In this document: in pieces, positions 44,497-53,551 of the stretch
How positions within the stretch are numbered: the stretch's first letter is position 1
How the letters are laid out: every line of letters starts with the position of its first letter
Origin: Candidatus Poribacteria bacterium
GTDB taxonomy: Bacteria; Poribacteria; WGA-4E; WGA-3G
DNA length: 60,552 nt
Direction of reading: 5' to 3'
Assembly: GCA_022394775.1 (NCBI GenBank)
Contig: JAGFCB010000165.1
Coordinates: 1-60,552 of the forward strand
Translations under genes and position numbers: made by a program
Notes under the pieces: generated by a model
Database searches by the model: none
What the model was told of the DNA's origin: nothing
Seen by the model: the letters and a program-made list of their open reading frames with translations, nothing else

Positions 44497-45351
44497 TTAC
44501 GCTATCTGTGGTGGACGGCGTACTGACATCGGCTGGATAATCTTGCGTTGGTCTGGAGTCAAACGCGCCAACAACTCTTCTGAATGCGGGTAATCAAAAC
44601 GCTCACGGACATATCTCGGTGAATACCGATAGACGATGGATCTGCGATACCCGTCATTCGTCCGTTCCGCTGAGCCGTGTGTAATCGCATCTGTGAACAT
44701 CACGACATCTCCAGCTTTCAGATAGATCTCTTGTGTGCCAAAGGCTGTCCCTGCAGGTTTCCCGCTCACGCCGTCGTAGACCAAGCCTTTTCCATCCTGC
44801 TTCAAACGTGGATGAATCTCTGTGCATTTATGGCTCCCCGGCACGAGGACAGGCGCGCCATCACCCGGTCCAATATCGTTGAGTGCCATGAGGACGTTAA
44901 TCTGTCCTACCATCCATTCGCCTGTGTTCTCTTGCCGGAACGTCAGATAACTTAAAGGGACGTGTCCACCGCAGTGGATATGAATGAACCCACCGGGACC
45001 GCGGACGTTAAGAAAGTTTTCGTGAATCGAAAGCCCATTGACTTCGTGGACGTATTTCCGAACCAATCCGACCCATGCGGGATGGTCGATTAGCTTCTCG
45101 AAAACAGCACCGCCCTCAATGATATTCTGGAAATTTACACCGTTCTCAATGTTGTAGGTATGCGTCTCGATGTTCCCGATCCAGCGTGGAATCCGTTTAT
45201 CCGCTGTATTTTCTTCCCATGGTTCCTCGACGTACTCCCAATGTGCATCAACCCACGCGTTCATCTCATCCAGATCGGGTTTCGAGATTGCATTCTCCAA
45301 AACCAGATAGCCTTGTAGGTCGAAGAGATAATCTTGTATGTCTTGGTCCAT
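44497..45351 (-). CDS. PhyH-family oxygenase (second copy)
   Basis: A 284-aa protein of the phytanoyl-CoA dioxygenase family. LFDLQGYLVLENAIS, VLVPGSHK and DAITHGSAERTNDGYRRSIV match the family, including a distal His and Arg. The first metal motif is less standard, GGFIHIHCGGH, where H-x-D would be expected. It may still bind iron, or be an inactive relative. The start ATG 45351 has AAGGAG 7 bp upstream; the longer frame to 45432 does not. It lies downstream of two ThuA-like genes in the same direction. Confidence 0.8.
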   Translation of the reverse strand: MDQDIQDYLFDLQGYLVLENAISKPDLDEMNAWVDAHWEYVEEPWEENTADKRIPRWIGNIETHTYNIENGVNFQNIIEGGAVFEKLIDHPAWVGLVRKYVHEVNGLSIHENFLNVRGPGGFIHIHCGGHVPLSYLTFRQENTGEWMVGQINVLMALNDIGPGDGAPVLVPGSHKCTEIHPRLKQDGKGLVYDGVSGKPAGTAFGTQEIYLKAGDVVMFTDAITHGSAERTNDGYRRSIVYRYSPRYVRERFDYPHSEELLARLTPDQRKIIQPMSVRRPPQIA

Positions 45352-45458
45352 GTTCCATCTCCTTAGCCTGTGCTCATCGTTTTTATGATAGATTTTAGAA
45401 TTACTTAGATCTTCTCGATACTCGGTATCCAACCCCTAAGTCCTCCTTATCAAGGGAC

Positions 45459-46280
45459 TTACCAGACATTGTAAGACTCCAGATATGACTCCAATTCCAA
45501 TTCAGTCGGGGTCGGTGTGGAGATACCTCCGTCAGGGACTTCCATCTTTGCTGTCCAGAGAATCCCGTTGAGAATTAACTTACGGAATTGATCATTCCCC
45601 CAATTCTGATGATAATGCCCACCGGTGCATCCGAACCCGCGTCCGCCATCTGGGCGTTCGATGCACCATCCCAAGTGCTGCGGTTCACCCTTCGCAACCG
45701 AGGCACGGACCTGAGGATTGCCGCTGTAGGGTCCATCGGGTCTTTTGAGTGTTGAAGCAGGCGCGATCGCACTCAACACGGGTGTCACGTCCTGCATATT
45801 TTCACGAAACCGCATATGGTAATACCACTCGTCTTTCAATGAAAATGGCTCCATCCCACGTGCTATCGGGTGTTCAGAAAATTCAGTAAAGGAGGCTGTC
45901 CAATAAGGATTCACGGAAAGGCCAGCTTCAGAGTAGCCACCGATCCAGTCTAAGAAACAATCTCCCAGCTTACCCTTCGGCACCTCGACTGCGAAGTGCA
46001 ACATTGCGAGTCCTATGCCTTGTGCCATCAATTCACCGATCTGGTCAAGATGCGGGCTGCTAAGATGATTTTCACCACCCCCCGCATAAACAATAATTGC
46101 ATCTGTATCGGTGAAAATCGCTGGATCTTCGGGCCACCCCTGAGAGACCACTGCGGCTACGCCATCCACATTATTGTTTAACTGATCGGCGAGAAAGGCA
46201 CATCCAGCCGGATGCTCATGTGCCCCACTGCCACGACTTCCACTTCCTGCCACCAAAACAATTCGAGATTTCTTTGGCAT
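45459..46280 (-). CDS. ThuA-like protein 1
   Basis: A 273-aa protein of the ThuA-like superfamily, related to class I glutamine-amidotransferase folds. Seen are VLVAGSGSRGSGAHEHPAG, VVSQGWPEDPAIF, IIVYAGGGENHLSS and the His-rich GGHYHQNWG near the end. Family members are often linked to sugar or trehalose use; the activity is not clear from the sequence. It is a close paralogue of the next gene (roughly three-quarters identical by eye). The pair results from a tandem duplication. Confidence 0.85.
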   Translation of the reverse strand: MPKKSRIVLVAGSGSRGSGAHEHPAGCAFLADQLNNNVDGVAAVVSQGWPEDPAIFTDTDAIIVYAGGGENHLSSPHLDQIGELMAQGIGLAMLHFAVEVPKGKLGDCFLDWIGGYSEAGLSVNPYWTASFTEFSEHPIARGMEPFSLKDEWYYHMRFRENMQDVTPVLSAIAPASTLKRPDGPYSGNPQVRASVAKGEPQHLGWCIERPDGGRGFGCTGGHYHQNWGNDQFRKLILNGILWTAKMEVPDGGISTPTPTELELESYLESYNVW

Positions 46281-46337
46281 ATTTTTTGGATCCTCCGTTG
46301 GGAATATCTATGCAGAATTGCCTCAATCCTTAGGCAC

Positions 46338-47141
46338 CTACAGATACGCATCCAATTCCGCTTCGGTTGGTGTCGGTGTCGAGATGCCGTCTTCCGGGAT
46401 ATCCAATTTGGCTGTCCACGCGATTGCGTTGAGAATGAACTTACGGAGCCTATCATCGCCCCAGTTTCGATGGTAATGCCCACCGGTAAATCCAAATCCG
46501 CGTCCGCCATCCGGACGTTCTACACACCACCCCAAATGTTGCGGTTCACCATTCGCAACCGATGCGCGCACGTGCGGATTACCGCTATGCGGTCCATCCG
46601 GTCTTGTAAGGGTTGATTCAGGGGCAATTGCGCTTAACACGGGTGTCACGCCGTCCATATTCTCACGAAACCGCATGTGATAATACCATTCATCTTCCAA
46701 CGAGAACGGTTCCAATCCGCGAGTTACCGGGTGTTCAGGAAATCCAGTGAATGTTGCCGTCCAATGCGGATTGACGGAAAGATGCGTTTCAAAATAGCCG
46801 CCGATCCAATCCAAGAAGCGATCTCCGGGTTCACCTTTCGGGACTTCGACTGCATAATGCAACATCGCGATGCCCATGCCTTGATTCGCCAGTTCAGAGA
46901 TCTGTTCGAGGTGTGGGATGCTGAGGTGTCCTGCCCCGCCATCTGAATAAACAATAATTGCATCTGTATCGTTGAAAGTTGTGGGGTCTTCGGGCCACCC
47001 TTGAGAGACGACGGCTTCCACACCGTCAACATTTTTATTTAATAAATCCGCGAAGAGGGTGCACCCAGCGGGATGCTCATGCGAACCACTCCCATGACTA
47101 GCACTTCCTGCGACCATAACAATTCGAGATTTTTCTGACAT
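46338..47141 (-). CDS. ThuA-like protein 2
   Basis: A 267-aa paralogue of the preceding gene with the same motif order (MVAGSASHGSGSHEHPAG, IIVYSDGGAGHLSI, GGHYHRNWGDD). It starts 57 bp upstream of ThuA-like protein 1 in the same direction. It lacks a signal peptide. The order ThuA2-ThuA1-PhyH on the minus strand suggests one transcript. Confidence 0.85.
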   Translation of the reverse strand: MSEKSRIVMVAGSASHGSGSHEHPAGCTLFADLLNKNVDGVEAVVSQGWPEDPTTFNDTDAIIVYSDGGAGHLSIPHLEQISELANQGMGIAMLHYAVEVPKGEPGDRFLDWIGGYFETHLSVNPHWTATFTGFPEHPVTRGLEPFSLEDEWYYHMRFRENMDGVTPVLSAIAPESTLTRPDGPHSGNPHVRASVANGEPQHLGWCVERPDGGRGFGFTGGHYHRNWGDDRLRKFILNAIAWTAKLDIPEDGISTPTPTEAELDAYL

Positions 47142-47212
47142 ATTTTAACGCCTCCGTTTAGAATATCTATCAGTTTACCACACCGCGTGCCTTCTTAGCA
47201 AAACTCTTGTTT

Positions 47213-47329
47213 TCACCCTTCTCTTTTCACATCATAGAGATCAAAAGCCTCGTCTTTGCCAATTATTGGAATGCCTTCAACAATTGCTTGGGCGATTATC
47301 AAACGGTCAAACGGATCAATGCTGCAAAT
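47213..47329 (-). pseudogene. PIN-domain (VapC) C-terminal remnant
   Basis: On the minus strand, the open stretch ending at the stop at 47213-47215 reads IDPFDRLIIAQA and then GIPIIGKDEAFDLYDV. This is the standard C-terminal half of a VapC-type PIN domain. An in-frame stop (47330-47332) and loss of the N-terminal half show it is dead. It lies in the 325-bp gap between the ThuA genes and the amidohydrolase gene. Confidence 0.8.
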
Positions 47330-47404
47330 TCAAATGTGAAAAACATCTTCATCGCGATGCTAACATTATACATGTTCTCGCTGTAGATGTCAATTTTTTA
47401 ATAC

Positions 47405-47433
47405 TTGACAATTAGAAAAGAAAGCACTAAAAT
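47405..47433 (+). promoter_or_regulatory. Promoter of amidohydrolase gene
   Basis: A perfect TTGACA (47405-47410) and TAAAAT (47428-47433), 17 bp apart. An AGGAGG site (47455-47460) lies 6 bp before ATG 47467. Confidence 0.8.
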
Positions 47434-47466
47434 AAAGGTGGATTGAATAAAAACAGGAGGACACCC

Positions 47467-48324
47467 ATGGAGAAATTCCCGATCGTTGATACACATGTCC
47501 ATTTATGGCATCCAGAACAGTTGAGATACCCGTGGCTTGCGGAAGTCCCTTCACTCAACAGGCCTTATCTCCTAAAAGATTACGTCGAAGCGTACGGTGA
47601 ATTAGAAATCGAATCCATCGTTTTTGTCCAGTGCGATACACACCCCGATGATGGTTTGAAAGAGACGGCATGGGTTACGAACCTCGCAACAAGTGTGGAT
47701 CCCCGGATTCAAGGGATTGTGGCGTGGGCACCGCTTGAGGAAGGCACGCAGGTAGCACCTTTCGTCGAGAAATTGGCAGAGAATCGGCTTGTCAAAGGGA
47801 TCCGCCGACTCATCCAATCCGAAAGCGTAGACTTCTGTATCCAACCCGACTTCGTGAACGGGGTCAAAACGCTTTCTCGCTACGGGTTAAGTTTCGATCT
47901 CTGTATCTTCCATCCACAACTCGCCAATACAATCCGGCTTGTGGAACAGTGCCCACACGTCCAATTCATCTTGGACCATATCGGCAAACCTGATATCAAG
48001 AACCAACTTTTTGACCCATGGAAACAGGAAATCCAGACCCTTGCGTCGTTCCCAAACGTCCACTGTAAAATATCAGGGTTGGTAACGGAGGCTGATCTTG
48101 AGGCGTGGACCCCTGCCGAGTTACACCCCTACATTGAACACATCATCACCTGCTTCGGCTTTGAGCGTGTTATATACGGCAGCGATTGGCCTGTCTCCAC
48201 ACAAGCCAGCGATTATCCACGGTGGGTGCAAACATTAAAGGATGCAGTATCCGGCTGCTCATCTGAAGAACTACGGAACCTCTTTCGCGACAACGCCATC
48301 AAATTTTATAGATTAGATTCATAG
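47467..48324 (+). CDS. Amidohydrolase (L-fuconolactonase-like TIM barrel)
   Basis: A 285-aa amidohydrolase-2 superfamily protein. The N-terminal metal motif is VDTHVHLWHPEQ; later come FILDHIGKPDIKN and YGSDWPVSTQ with the conserved Asp. Members hydrolyse sugar lactones or decarboxylate aromatic acids; the lactonase type is favoured by the context of sugar-catabolic genes, but the substrate is uncertain. The start is ATG 47467, not the upstream in-frame ATG 47443, because AGGAGG is well placed. The stop lies inside a tandem repeat unit. Confidence 0.86.
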   Translation: MEKFPIVDTHVHLWHPEQLRYPWLAEVPSLNRPYLLKDYVEAYGELEIESIVFVQCDTHPDDGLKETAWVTNLATSVDPRIQGIVAWAPLEEGTQVAPFVEKLAENRLVKGIRRLIQSESVDFCIQPDFVNGVKTLSRYGLSFDLCIFHPQLANTIRLVEQCPHVQFILDHIGKPDIKNQLFDPWKQEIQTLASFPNVHCKISGLVTEADLEAWTPAELHPYIEHIITCFGFERVIYGSDWPVSTQASDYPRWVQTLKDAVSGCSSEELRNLFRDNAIKFYRLDS

Positions 48325-48405
48325 AGCGAGGTTAGAAACCCCACCAGCGAACGCCGATAGATTGGATTCATAGGGCGGGGTTAGAACCCCACCAGCGAAC
48401 GCGGA
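48314..48405 (+). repeat. 49-bp-period tandem repeat across the amidohydrolase stop
   Basis: Two units (48314-48357 and 48363-48405) share TTCATAG and GGTTAGAA and then a CCCCACCAGCGAACGC stretch. The first unit contains the last codons and stop of the amidohydrolase gene. Confidence 0.7.
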
Positions 48406-48493
48406 CGGTTTCGTGTTTTCTAAAGGGTTCACCTATTTTCGGACTTTACTATAAATTTTTAGTCTTCATCAAACCGTATCTACTCAACTTCAA

Positions 48494-48542
48494 AGAAAAA
48501 AGGGGAAGATGGTGTTTTCCATCCTTCCCCTTTTCATTTTTT
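48494..48542. terminator. Bidirectional intrinsic terminator
   Basis: A strong hairpin: AAAAGGGGAAGATGG pairs with CCATCCTTCCCCTTTT with one bulge, with T-runs on both strands. It lies between the convergent amidohydrolase and malate synthase genes and would stop transcription from both. Confidence 0.85.
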
Positions 48543-48560
48543 CGCGATTCCGTCGTTCCA

Positions 48561-50744
48561 TTAACCGCCAGCCTTAACTTCCCGTCGGCGTGGATGTAAG
48601 ACAAACTCCGTATACCCATTCGGCAGTTCACACCCTTTAAAGACCAAATCTAACGCCGCCTGAAACGCGACGCTCTGGTCATAATCTGGCGACATATCCC
48701 GATAGTTCGGATCACCGGCATTCTGTTCGTCAACGATCTTCGCCATCCGCTGGAACGTCTCCGTCACCTGTTCCTTGGTAACGATCCCGTGGTGTAGCCA
48801 ATTAGCGATATGCTGACTCGAAATCCGTAACGTCGCCCGGTCTTCCATCAGACCGACGTTGTTAATATCCGGTATCTTTGAGCAGCCGATCCCCTGGTCC
48901 ACCCATCGCACGACGTAGCCCAAAATCCCCTGCGCGTTGTTATCCAATTCGCGTTGAATTTCATCGGGCTGTAACTCGCGCGCTTTCAACAGCGGCGGTG
49001 TCAACAGGTCCGCCATGCTGGCGCGTTGCCTCGCCGCCAACTCTTTTATCCAGTTCCCGACATCAACCCGATGGTAGTGCATCGCATGGAGCGTCGCGGC
49101 TGTCGGCGATGGCACCCATGCCGTTGTCGCCCCAGCTAACGGATGATTCATCTTCGTCTCGACCATCTCCGCCATCTGGTCAGGTTTCGTCCACATCCCC
49201 TTCCCAATCTGTGCCGTGCCGAGCAAGGCGGTCTCGATGCCGATATCGACGTTCCAATCCTCATAAGCGAGCATCCACGGCTCATTACGGATGTCCATCT
49301 TCGGGATCATAGGTCCCGCTTCCATGCTTGTATGGATCTCATCACCGGTTCTATCTAAAAATCCGGTGTTAATAAAAACGAGTCGTTCTTGTGCCACCCG
49401 AATCGCCTCTTTGAGGTTGACAGTCGTCCGCCGTTCCTCATCCATAATCCCGATCTTAATAGTATTCGTCGGGAGTCCAAGCGCGGACTCTATCCACTCA
49501 AACAAGCGAATCGTCATATCCACCTCTTCGGGTCCGTGGAACTTCGGTTTGACGATGTAGATGCTTCCTGTTTTACTATTGGTGAGCGGACCATCGCTCT
49601 GTAGATCATGTATCGCAGCGAAACTCGTTATCATAGCGTCAAGGATGCCCTCAGGGATTTCCTCATCCGCTGCTGTCGTGACAGCATCTGTGTACATATG
49701 GAGACCAACATTCCGAATCAGGAGAAGACTCCTGCCGGGCAATGTCAGGGTACTTCCATCGGGCGCGGTGAACGTCTTATCGGGTGCGAGGCGACGGGTC
49801 AGCATTTCGCCATTTTTCTCAAACGTTGTCTCCAGCGTGCCCTTCATAATCCCGTTCCAGTTCCTATAGACGCGTACCTTATCCTCCGCATCCACTGCAG
49901 CAACGGAATCCTCGCAATCCTGAATCGTTGTAATCGCGGATTCAAGGATAACATCGGTTACACCAGCAGGGTGCGCTTTTCCGACGGGGTGTTCACGGTC
50001 TATCTGGATCACAACGTGCAACCCGTGGTTGCGAAGCAAAATAGCACTGAGTTCACTGGTGTCTTGTGTAAAGCCTACAAATTTGCTTGGATCCGCTAAG
50101 CCGACTTCACTGCCATCACTGAGTGTTACGCGTAATTGTTGCTCGCCATGAACGACTTCCAGCGAAAATTGCGTAACGTCCGCATAACCGCCAGATTCAA
50201 GTGCTACCATTTCATCTAAAAACTGTTCTGTGTACGCGATGACTTTCGCACCTCGAACAGGGTTATAAGTCGCACTTCGCGTAGCCCCGTCCGATTCATC
50301 AATCACGTCGGTGCCGTAGAGTGCATCGTAGAGACTTCCCCAACGGGCGTTCGCAGCGTTGAGGGCATAGCGGGCGTTATCGGTCGGCACAACCAATTGC
50401 GGACCTGCGATGAGTGAAATCTCTATGTCAACATCCTCGGTAATCACAGTAAAATCTCGTCCTTCAGGGAGCAGGTAGCCTATGTCCGTAAGAAATGCCT
50501 TATACGCCTCACCATCGAGCGGTTCACCTTTCCGTGCCAGATGCCATGCGTCGATCTGTTGCTGAAGCGTATCCCGTTTCGCCAAAAGCGTCTTGTTTTC
50601 TGGTGCAAACGCATCGACAATATCGCCAAAGGCTTTCCAGAAGGCATCCCCTTCTATTCCCGTGCCGGGCGCAATTTCATCTCTTACGAGTGCGTACAAA
50701 TCTCCATCTATTTTGAGATTACCGATTTCAATCCGGTTTCCCAT
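48561..50744 (-). CDS. glcB: Malate synthase G
   Basis: A 727-aa enzyme joining glyoxylate and acetyl-CoA to malate. The length and the N-terminal [20 protein letters not shown] fit isoform G. Also seen are [32 protein letters not shown] and the C-terminal [12 protein letters not shown]. The start ATG 50744 has GGAGA upstream; an open frame continues to 50912 but lies in the MITE-like insertion area. No isocitrate lyase is in view, so it may serve glyoxylate or glycolate use. A terminator ends it at 48494-48542. Confidence 0.93.
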   Translation of the reverse strand: MGNRIEIGNLKIDGDLYALVRDEIAPGTGIEGDAFWKAFGDIVDAFAPENKTLLAKRDTLQQQIDAWHLARKGEPLDGEAYKAFLTDIGYLLPEGRDFTVITEDVDIEISLIAGPQLVVPTDNARYALNAANARWGSLYDALYGTDVIDESDGATRSATYNPVRGAKVIAYTEQFLDEMVALESGGYADVTQFSLEVVHGEQQLRVTLSDGSEVGLADPSKFVGFTQDTSELSAILLRNHGLHVVIQIDREHPVGKAHPAGVTDVILESAITTIQDCEDSVAAVDAEDKVRVYRNWNGIMKGTLETTFEKNGEMLTRRLAPDKTFTAPDGSTLTLPGRSLLLIRNVGLHMYTDAVTTAADEEIPEGILDAMITSFAAIHDLQSDGPLTNSKTGSIYIVKPKFHGPEEVDMTIRLFEWIESALGLPTNTIKIGIMDEERRTTVNLKEAIRVAQERLVFINTGFLDRTGDEIHTSMEAGPMIPKMDIRNEPWMLAYEDWNVDIGIETALLGTAQIGKGMWTKPDQMAEMVETKMNHPLAGATTAWVPSPTAATLHAMHYHRVDVGNWIKELAARQRASMADLLTPPLLKARELQPDEIQRELDNNAQGILGYVVRWVDQGIGCSKIPDINNVGLMEDRATLRISSQHIANWLHHGIVTKEQVTETFQRMAKIVDEQNAGDPNYRDMSPDYDQSVAFQAALDLVFKGCELPNGYTEFVLHPRRREVKAGG

Positions 50745-50753
50745 ACTTTCTTC

Positions 50754-50854
50754 TCCATTCCGAGGTGCTATAGGACAACTTACCCACAGAAATACCCCAG
50801 CAAAAACCCTGCGAGGGGGCTGTGTAAGTCCTGTCCATTCCGAGGTGCTATAGG
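50754..50854. mobile_element. MITE-like copy E with 21-bp direct repeats
   Basis: A short element of about 60 bp (left end GGACAACTTACCCA, right end TGTGTAAGTCCT, about 50773-50833) is flanked by a 21-bp direct repeat at 50754-50774 and 50834-50854. The flanking duplication is longer than at other copies. It is 28 bp upstream of the malate synthase ATG. Confidence 0.7.
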
Positions 50855-51048
50855 GTGTTGTTGCTCGTAGGTGTCTCACACTGCAAAGGAGATATTTTGT
50901 TAACCGATGCACCGTTGCATCGTTGACAAACTTCGCCTTAATTCTGAAGTTATCATAGCAATAGATTCGTAGTTTGTCAATTATTTTTTATTTTTGCCAC
51001 CAGCCATCAGCCATCAGTTGAATGGCTCTGGAGAACTACCATAAAATC

Positions 51049-51077
51049 TTGTCAATATTCGCTACAATTGATATAAT
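51049..51077 (+). promoter_or_regulatory. Promoter of first Gfo/Idh/MocA gene
   Basis: TTGTCA (51049-51054) and TATAAT (51072-51077) are 17 bp apart. They lie about 45 bp upstream of ATG 51122. GAAAGG precedes the ATG. Confidence 0.75.
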
Positions 51078-51121
51078 AAACACAGCCCCTACTTGAAAAC
51101 TACCTGAAAGGCAAAAAAAAT

Positions 51122-52201
51122 ATGAAAATCGGAATTATTGGTTGTGGCACGATCAGCAGTGCCTATTTTGAAGGTGCACGGAGAACCGACATCTTGGAGA
51201 TTAAAGCCTGTGCGGATCTCCGCATAGAAGCGGCACAGGCACAAGCCAAAAAGTACAACGCCCACGCATGCACCGTTGATGAACTGCTCGCGGACGATGA
51301 GATTGAACTCGTCGTGAACCTCACCATCCCGCGCGCGCACGTCGAAGTCGGTTTGCAAGTCTTAGAAGCCGGTAAACACGTCTACAGCGAAAAACCGCTC
51401 GGCGTAGACACCGAAAGCGGAAAACAACTTATCGACACCGCAGGAGAAAAAGGGCTCCGCGTCGGATCCGCACCGGATACCTTCTTCGGTGCAGGCATCC
51501 AGACCTCGCGGCAAGCCCTGGACGCAGGAAAAATCGGTAGACCGATCGCTGGCACGGCGTTTATGTGCGGACACGGACACGAAAGTTGGCATCCAAATCC
51601 AGCCTTTTATTACGACATCGGCGGTGGACCGATGTTAGACATGGGACCTTACTACGTGACCGCGCTCGTCAATATCCTCGGTCCCGTCAAGCGCGTCGCA
51701 GCGATTACCGCAAAAACGTTTGAAGAACGCATCGCAACGAGTCAAGCCGCGCGCGGTTTGAAGATACCCGTCAAAACCACAACCCATCTCGCTGGCACAA
51801 TCGAGTTCCAAAACGGCGCAATCATCACAATGATTATGAGTTTCGACATGTGGCGGCACCGGCTTCCATGCATCGAAATCTATGGGGAGACCGGTTCAAT
51901 GAAAGTCCCTGATCCAAACGGATTTGGCGGTCCTGTCCCCGTCTGCCCAGCAGGTGGCGATTGGGAAGATGAAGAAATTGTTTTCCCCAACAACGCTCGG
52001 ATGATCGGGGTCATTGATATGGTATCTGCAATCCAATCCGGACGGATGCATCGTGCGAATGGTGCATTGGCGTACCACGTGCTTGAGGTGATGTGCGCCT
52101 TCGACAAATCCTCGGAAATCGGTGAACACGTCGTCATCGAAAGCACAACAGAGCGTCCCGCGCCACTCCCCGTCGGTTTGGACGAATGGGAGATAGATTA
52201 G
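51122..52201 (+). CDS. Gfo/Idh/MocA oxidoreductase 1
   Basis: A 359-aa NAD(P)-dependent dehydrogenase family protein. The Rossmann motif is MKIGIIGCGTISSAY and the conserved lysine segment is VYSEKPLGVD. The C-terminal substrate domain has the fold's central sheet (GGPMLDMGPYYVTALVNI). Family members oxidise sugars, inositols or similar; the substrate is unknown. It is nearly a copy of the next gene (about 85% identical by eye) with the same length, a recent tandem duplication. Confidence 0.9.
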   Translation: MKIGIIGCGTISSAYFEGARRTDILEIKACADLRIEAAQAQAKKYNAHACTVDELLADDEIELVVNLTIPRAHVEVGLQVLEAGKHVYSEKPLGVDTESGKQLIDTAGEKGLRVGSAPDTFFGAGIQTSRQALDAGKIGRPIAGTAFMCGHGHESWHPNPAFYYDIGGGPMLDMGPYYVTALVNILGPVKRVAAITAKTFEERIATSQAARGLKIPVKTTTHLAGTIEFQNGAIITMIMSFDMWRHRLPCIEIYGETGSMKVPDPNGFGGPVPVCPAGGDWEDEEIVFPNNARMIGVIDMVSAIQSGRMHRANGALAYHVLEVMCAFDKSSEIGEHVVIESTTERPAPLPVGLDEWEID

Positions 52202-52207
52202 ATTTTT

Positions 52208-52266
52208 AGTTGTCAGTTTTCAGTACGATTTTTCTGCGAAAAATCTTTCAGTTATCAGTTAAGAGG
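52208..52266. repeat. GTTGTCAGT...hairpin repeat, copy 1
   Basis: Starts GTTGTCAGTTTTCAGTACG and contains the hairpin GATTTTTCTGCGAAAAATC, then CTTTCAGTTATCAGTT. A longer relative is at 57727-57855. It lies in the 150-bp gap between the two Gfo/Idh/MocA genes. Confidence 0.65.
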
Positions 52267-52351
52267 TGTTCTGGTTAAGCAACCTCCCCTTAGATGATAA
52301 CTGCGTACGATTCCACTCACAACAAATCCGTCTAAAAGGTAAAGTAAAAAT

Positions 52352-53431
52352 ATGAAAATTGGAATTATTGGCTGTGGAACCATCAGCAGCGCCTATTTTG
52401 AAGGTGCGCGAAAAACCGATGTCTTAGAAATCAAAGCCTGTACCGATCTCCGAATAGAAGCCGCTCAGGCACAAGCCGAGAAATACAACTGTGAGGCATG
52501 TACGATAGAGCAATTACTCGCGGACGATGAGATCGAACTCGTCGTGAACCTCACGATTCCGAGAGCACATGTGGATGTCGGTCTCCAAGTCTTGGAAGCC
52601 GGCAAACACGTCTATAGCGAAAAACCGCTCGGTGTGGACACTGAAAGCGGGAAACATCTGATTGAAACCGCTGCTGAAAAAGGGCTCCGGGTGGGGTGTG
52701 CACCGGACACGTTTCTCGGTGCTGGCATCCAGACCTCGCGACAAGCTTTGGATTCGGGTAAGATTGGCAGACCGATCGCTGGCACGGCGTTTATGTGCGG
52801 ACACGGTCCCGAAGGTTGGCACCCCAACCCTGCCTTCTTTTACGACATCGGCGGTGGACCGATGCTGGATATGGGACCTTACTACGTGACCGCGCTTGTG
52901 AATATCCTCGGTCCTGTTAAGCGTGTCGCAGCGATTACGACCAAGGGATTCGCGGAACGCATCGCAACGAGCGAAGCGTTAAACGGCTTACGCATCCCTG
53001 TCGGAATCACGACCCATCTTACCGGAACACTTGAATTTCAGAACGGTGCCATTATCACGATGATTATGAGTTTCGATATGTGGCGGCACAGTCTCCCTTG
53101 CATCGAAATCTATGGGGAGACCGGTTCAATGCAGGTACCGGATCCGAACGGATTTGGCGGTCCCGTGGCTGTCTGTCCAGCAGGCGGTGATTGGGAAGAA
53201 CAGGAACTCGCTTTCCCGAACAATGCGCGGATGATTGGTGCGATTGACATGGCATCGGCAATCCGTTCAGGACGGACACACCGCGCGAATGGTGCGTTGG
53301 CGTATCATGTGCTTGAGGTAATGTGCGCCTTCGATAAATCTTCCGAATCGGGTGAACACGTTATCATCGAAAGCACAACGGAACGTCCGGATCCCGTACC
53401 TATCGGTTTAAACGAGTGGGAAATAGACTGA
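52352..53431 (+). CDS. Gfo/Idh/MocA oxidoreductase 2
   Basis: A 359-aa paralogue of the preceding gene with identical motif placement (IGIIGCGTISSAYFEGARK, VYSEKPLGVD, ALVNILGPVKRVAAIT). Differences cluster in the C-terminal half, which may change the substrate. The 150-bp gap between copies holds the GTTGTCAGT hairpin repeat. Confidence 0.9.
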   Translation: MKIGIIGCGTISSAYFEGARKTDVLEIKACTDLRIEAAQAQAEKYNCEACTIEQLLADDEIELVVNLTIPRAHVDVGLQVLEAGKHVYSEKPLGVDTESGKHLIETAAEKGLRVGCAPDTFLGAGIQTSRQALDSGKIGRPIAGTAFMCGHGPEGWHPNPAFFYDIGGGPMLDMGPYYVTALVNILGPVKRVAAITTKGFAERIATSEALNGLRIPVGITTHLTGTLEFQNGAIITMIMSFDMWRHSLPCIEIYGETGSMQVPDPNGFGGPVAVCPAGGDWEEQELAFPNNARMIGAIDMASAIRSGRTHRANGALAYHVLEVMCAFDKSSESGEHVIIESTTERPDPVPIGLNEWEID

Positions 53432-53551
53432 ACTTTACGTGGAAAAAGCTGCCATGTCTCTCCGCTGGTGAGGTGTTTATAGTTCGGTGCTTTGTCAGTT
53501 AACGCCAGTACTTTATTGTTGTAAAACTTAACGTTAAACCCGGAAATTATT

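Noticed and set aside
47142..47466. A functional gene in the gap upstream of the amidohydrolase
   Set aside because: Only the C-terminal half of a PIN domain remains, with an in-frame stop and no start; it is a remnant.
50745..50912. N-terminal extension of malate synthase G to 50912
   Set aside because: It runs through the MITE-like copy E and its 21-bp repeats; the start at 50744 has a ribosome binding site and gives the family's usual N-terminus.
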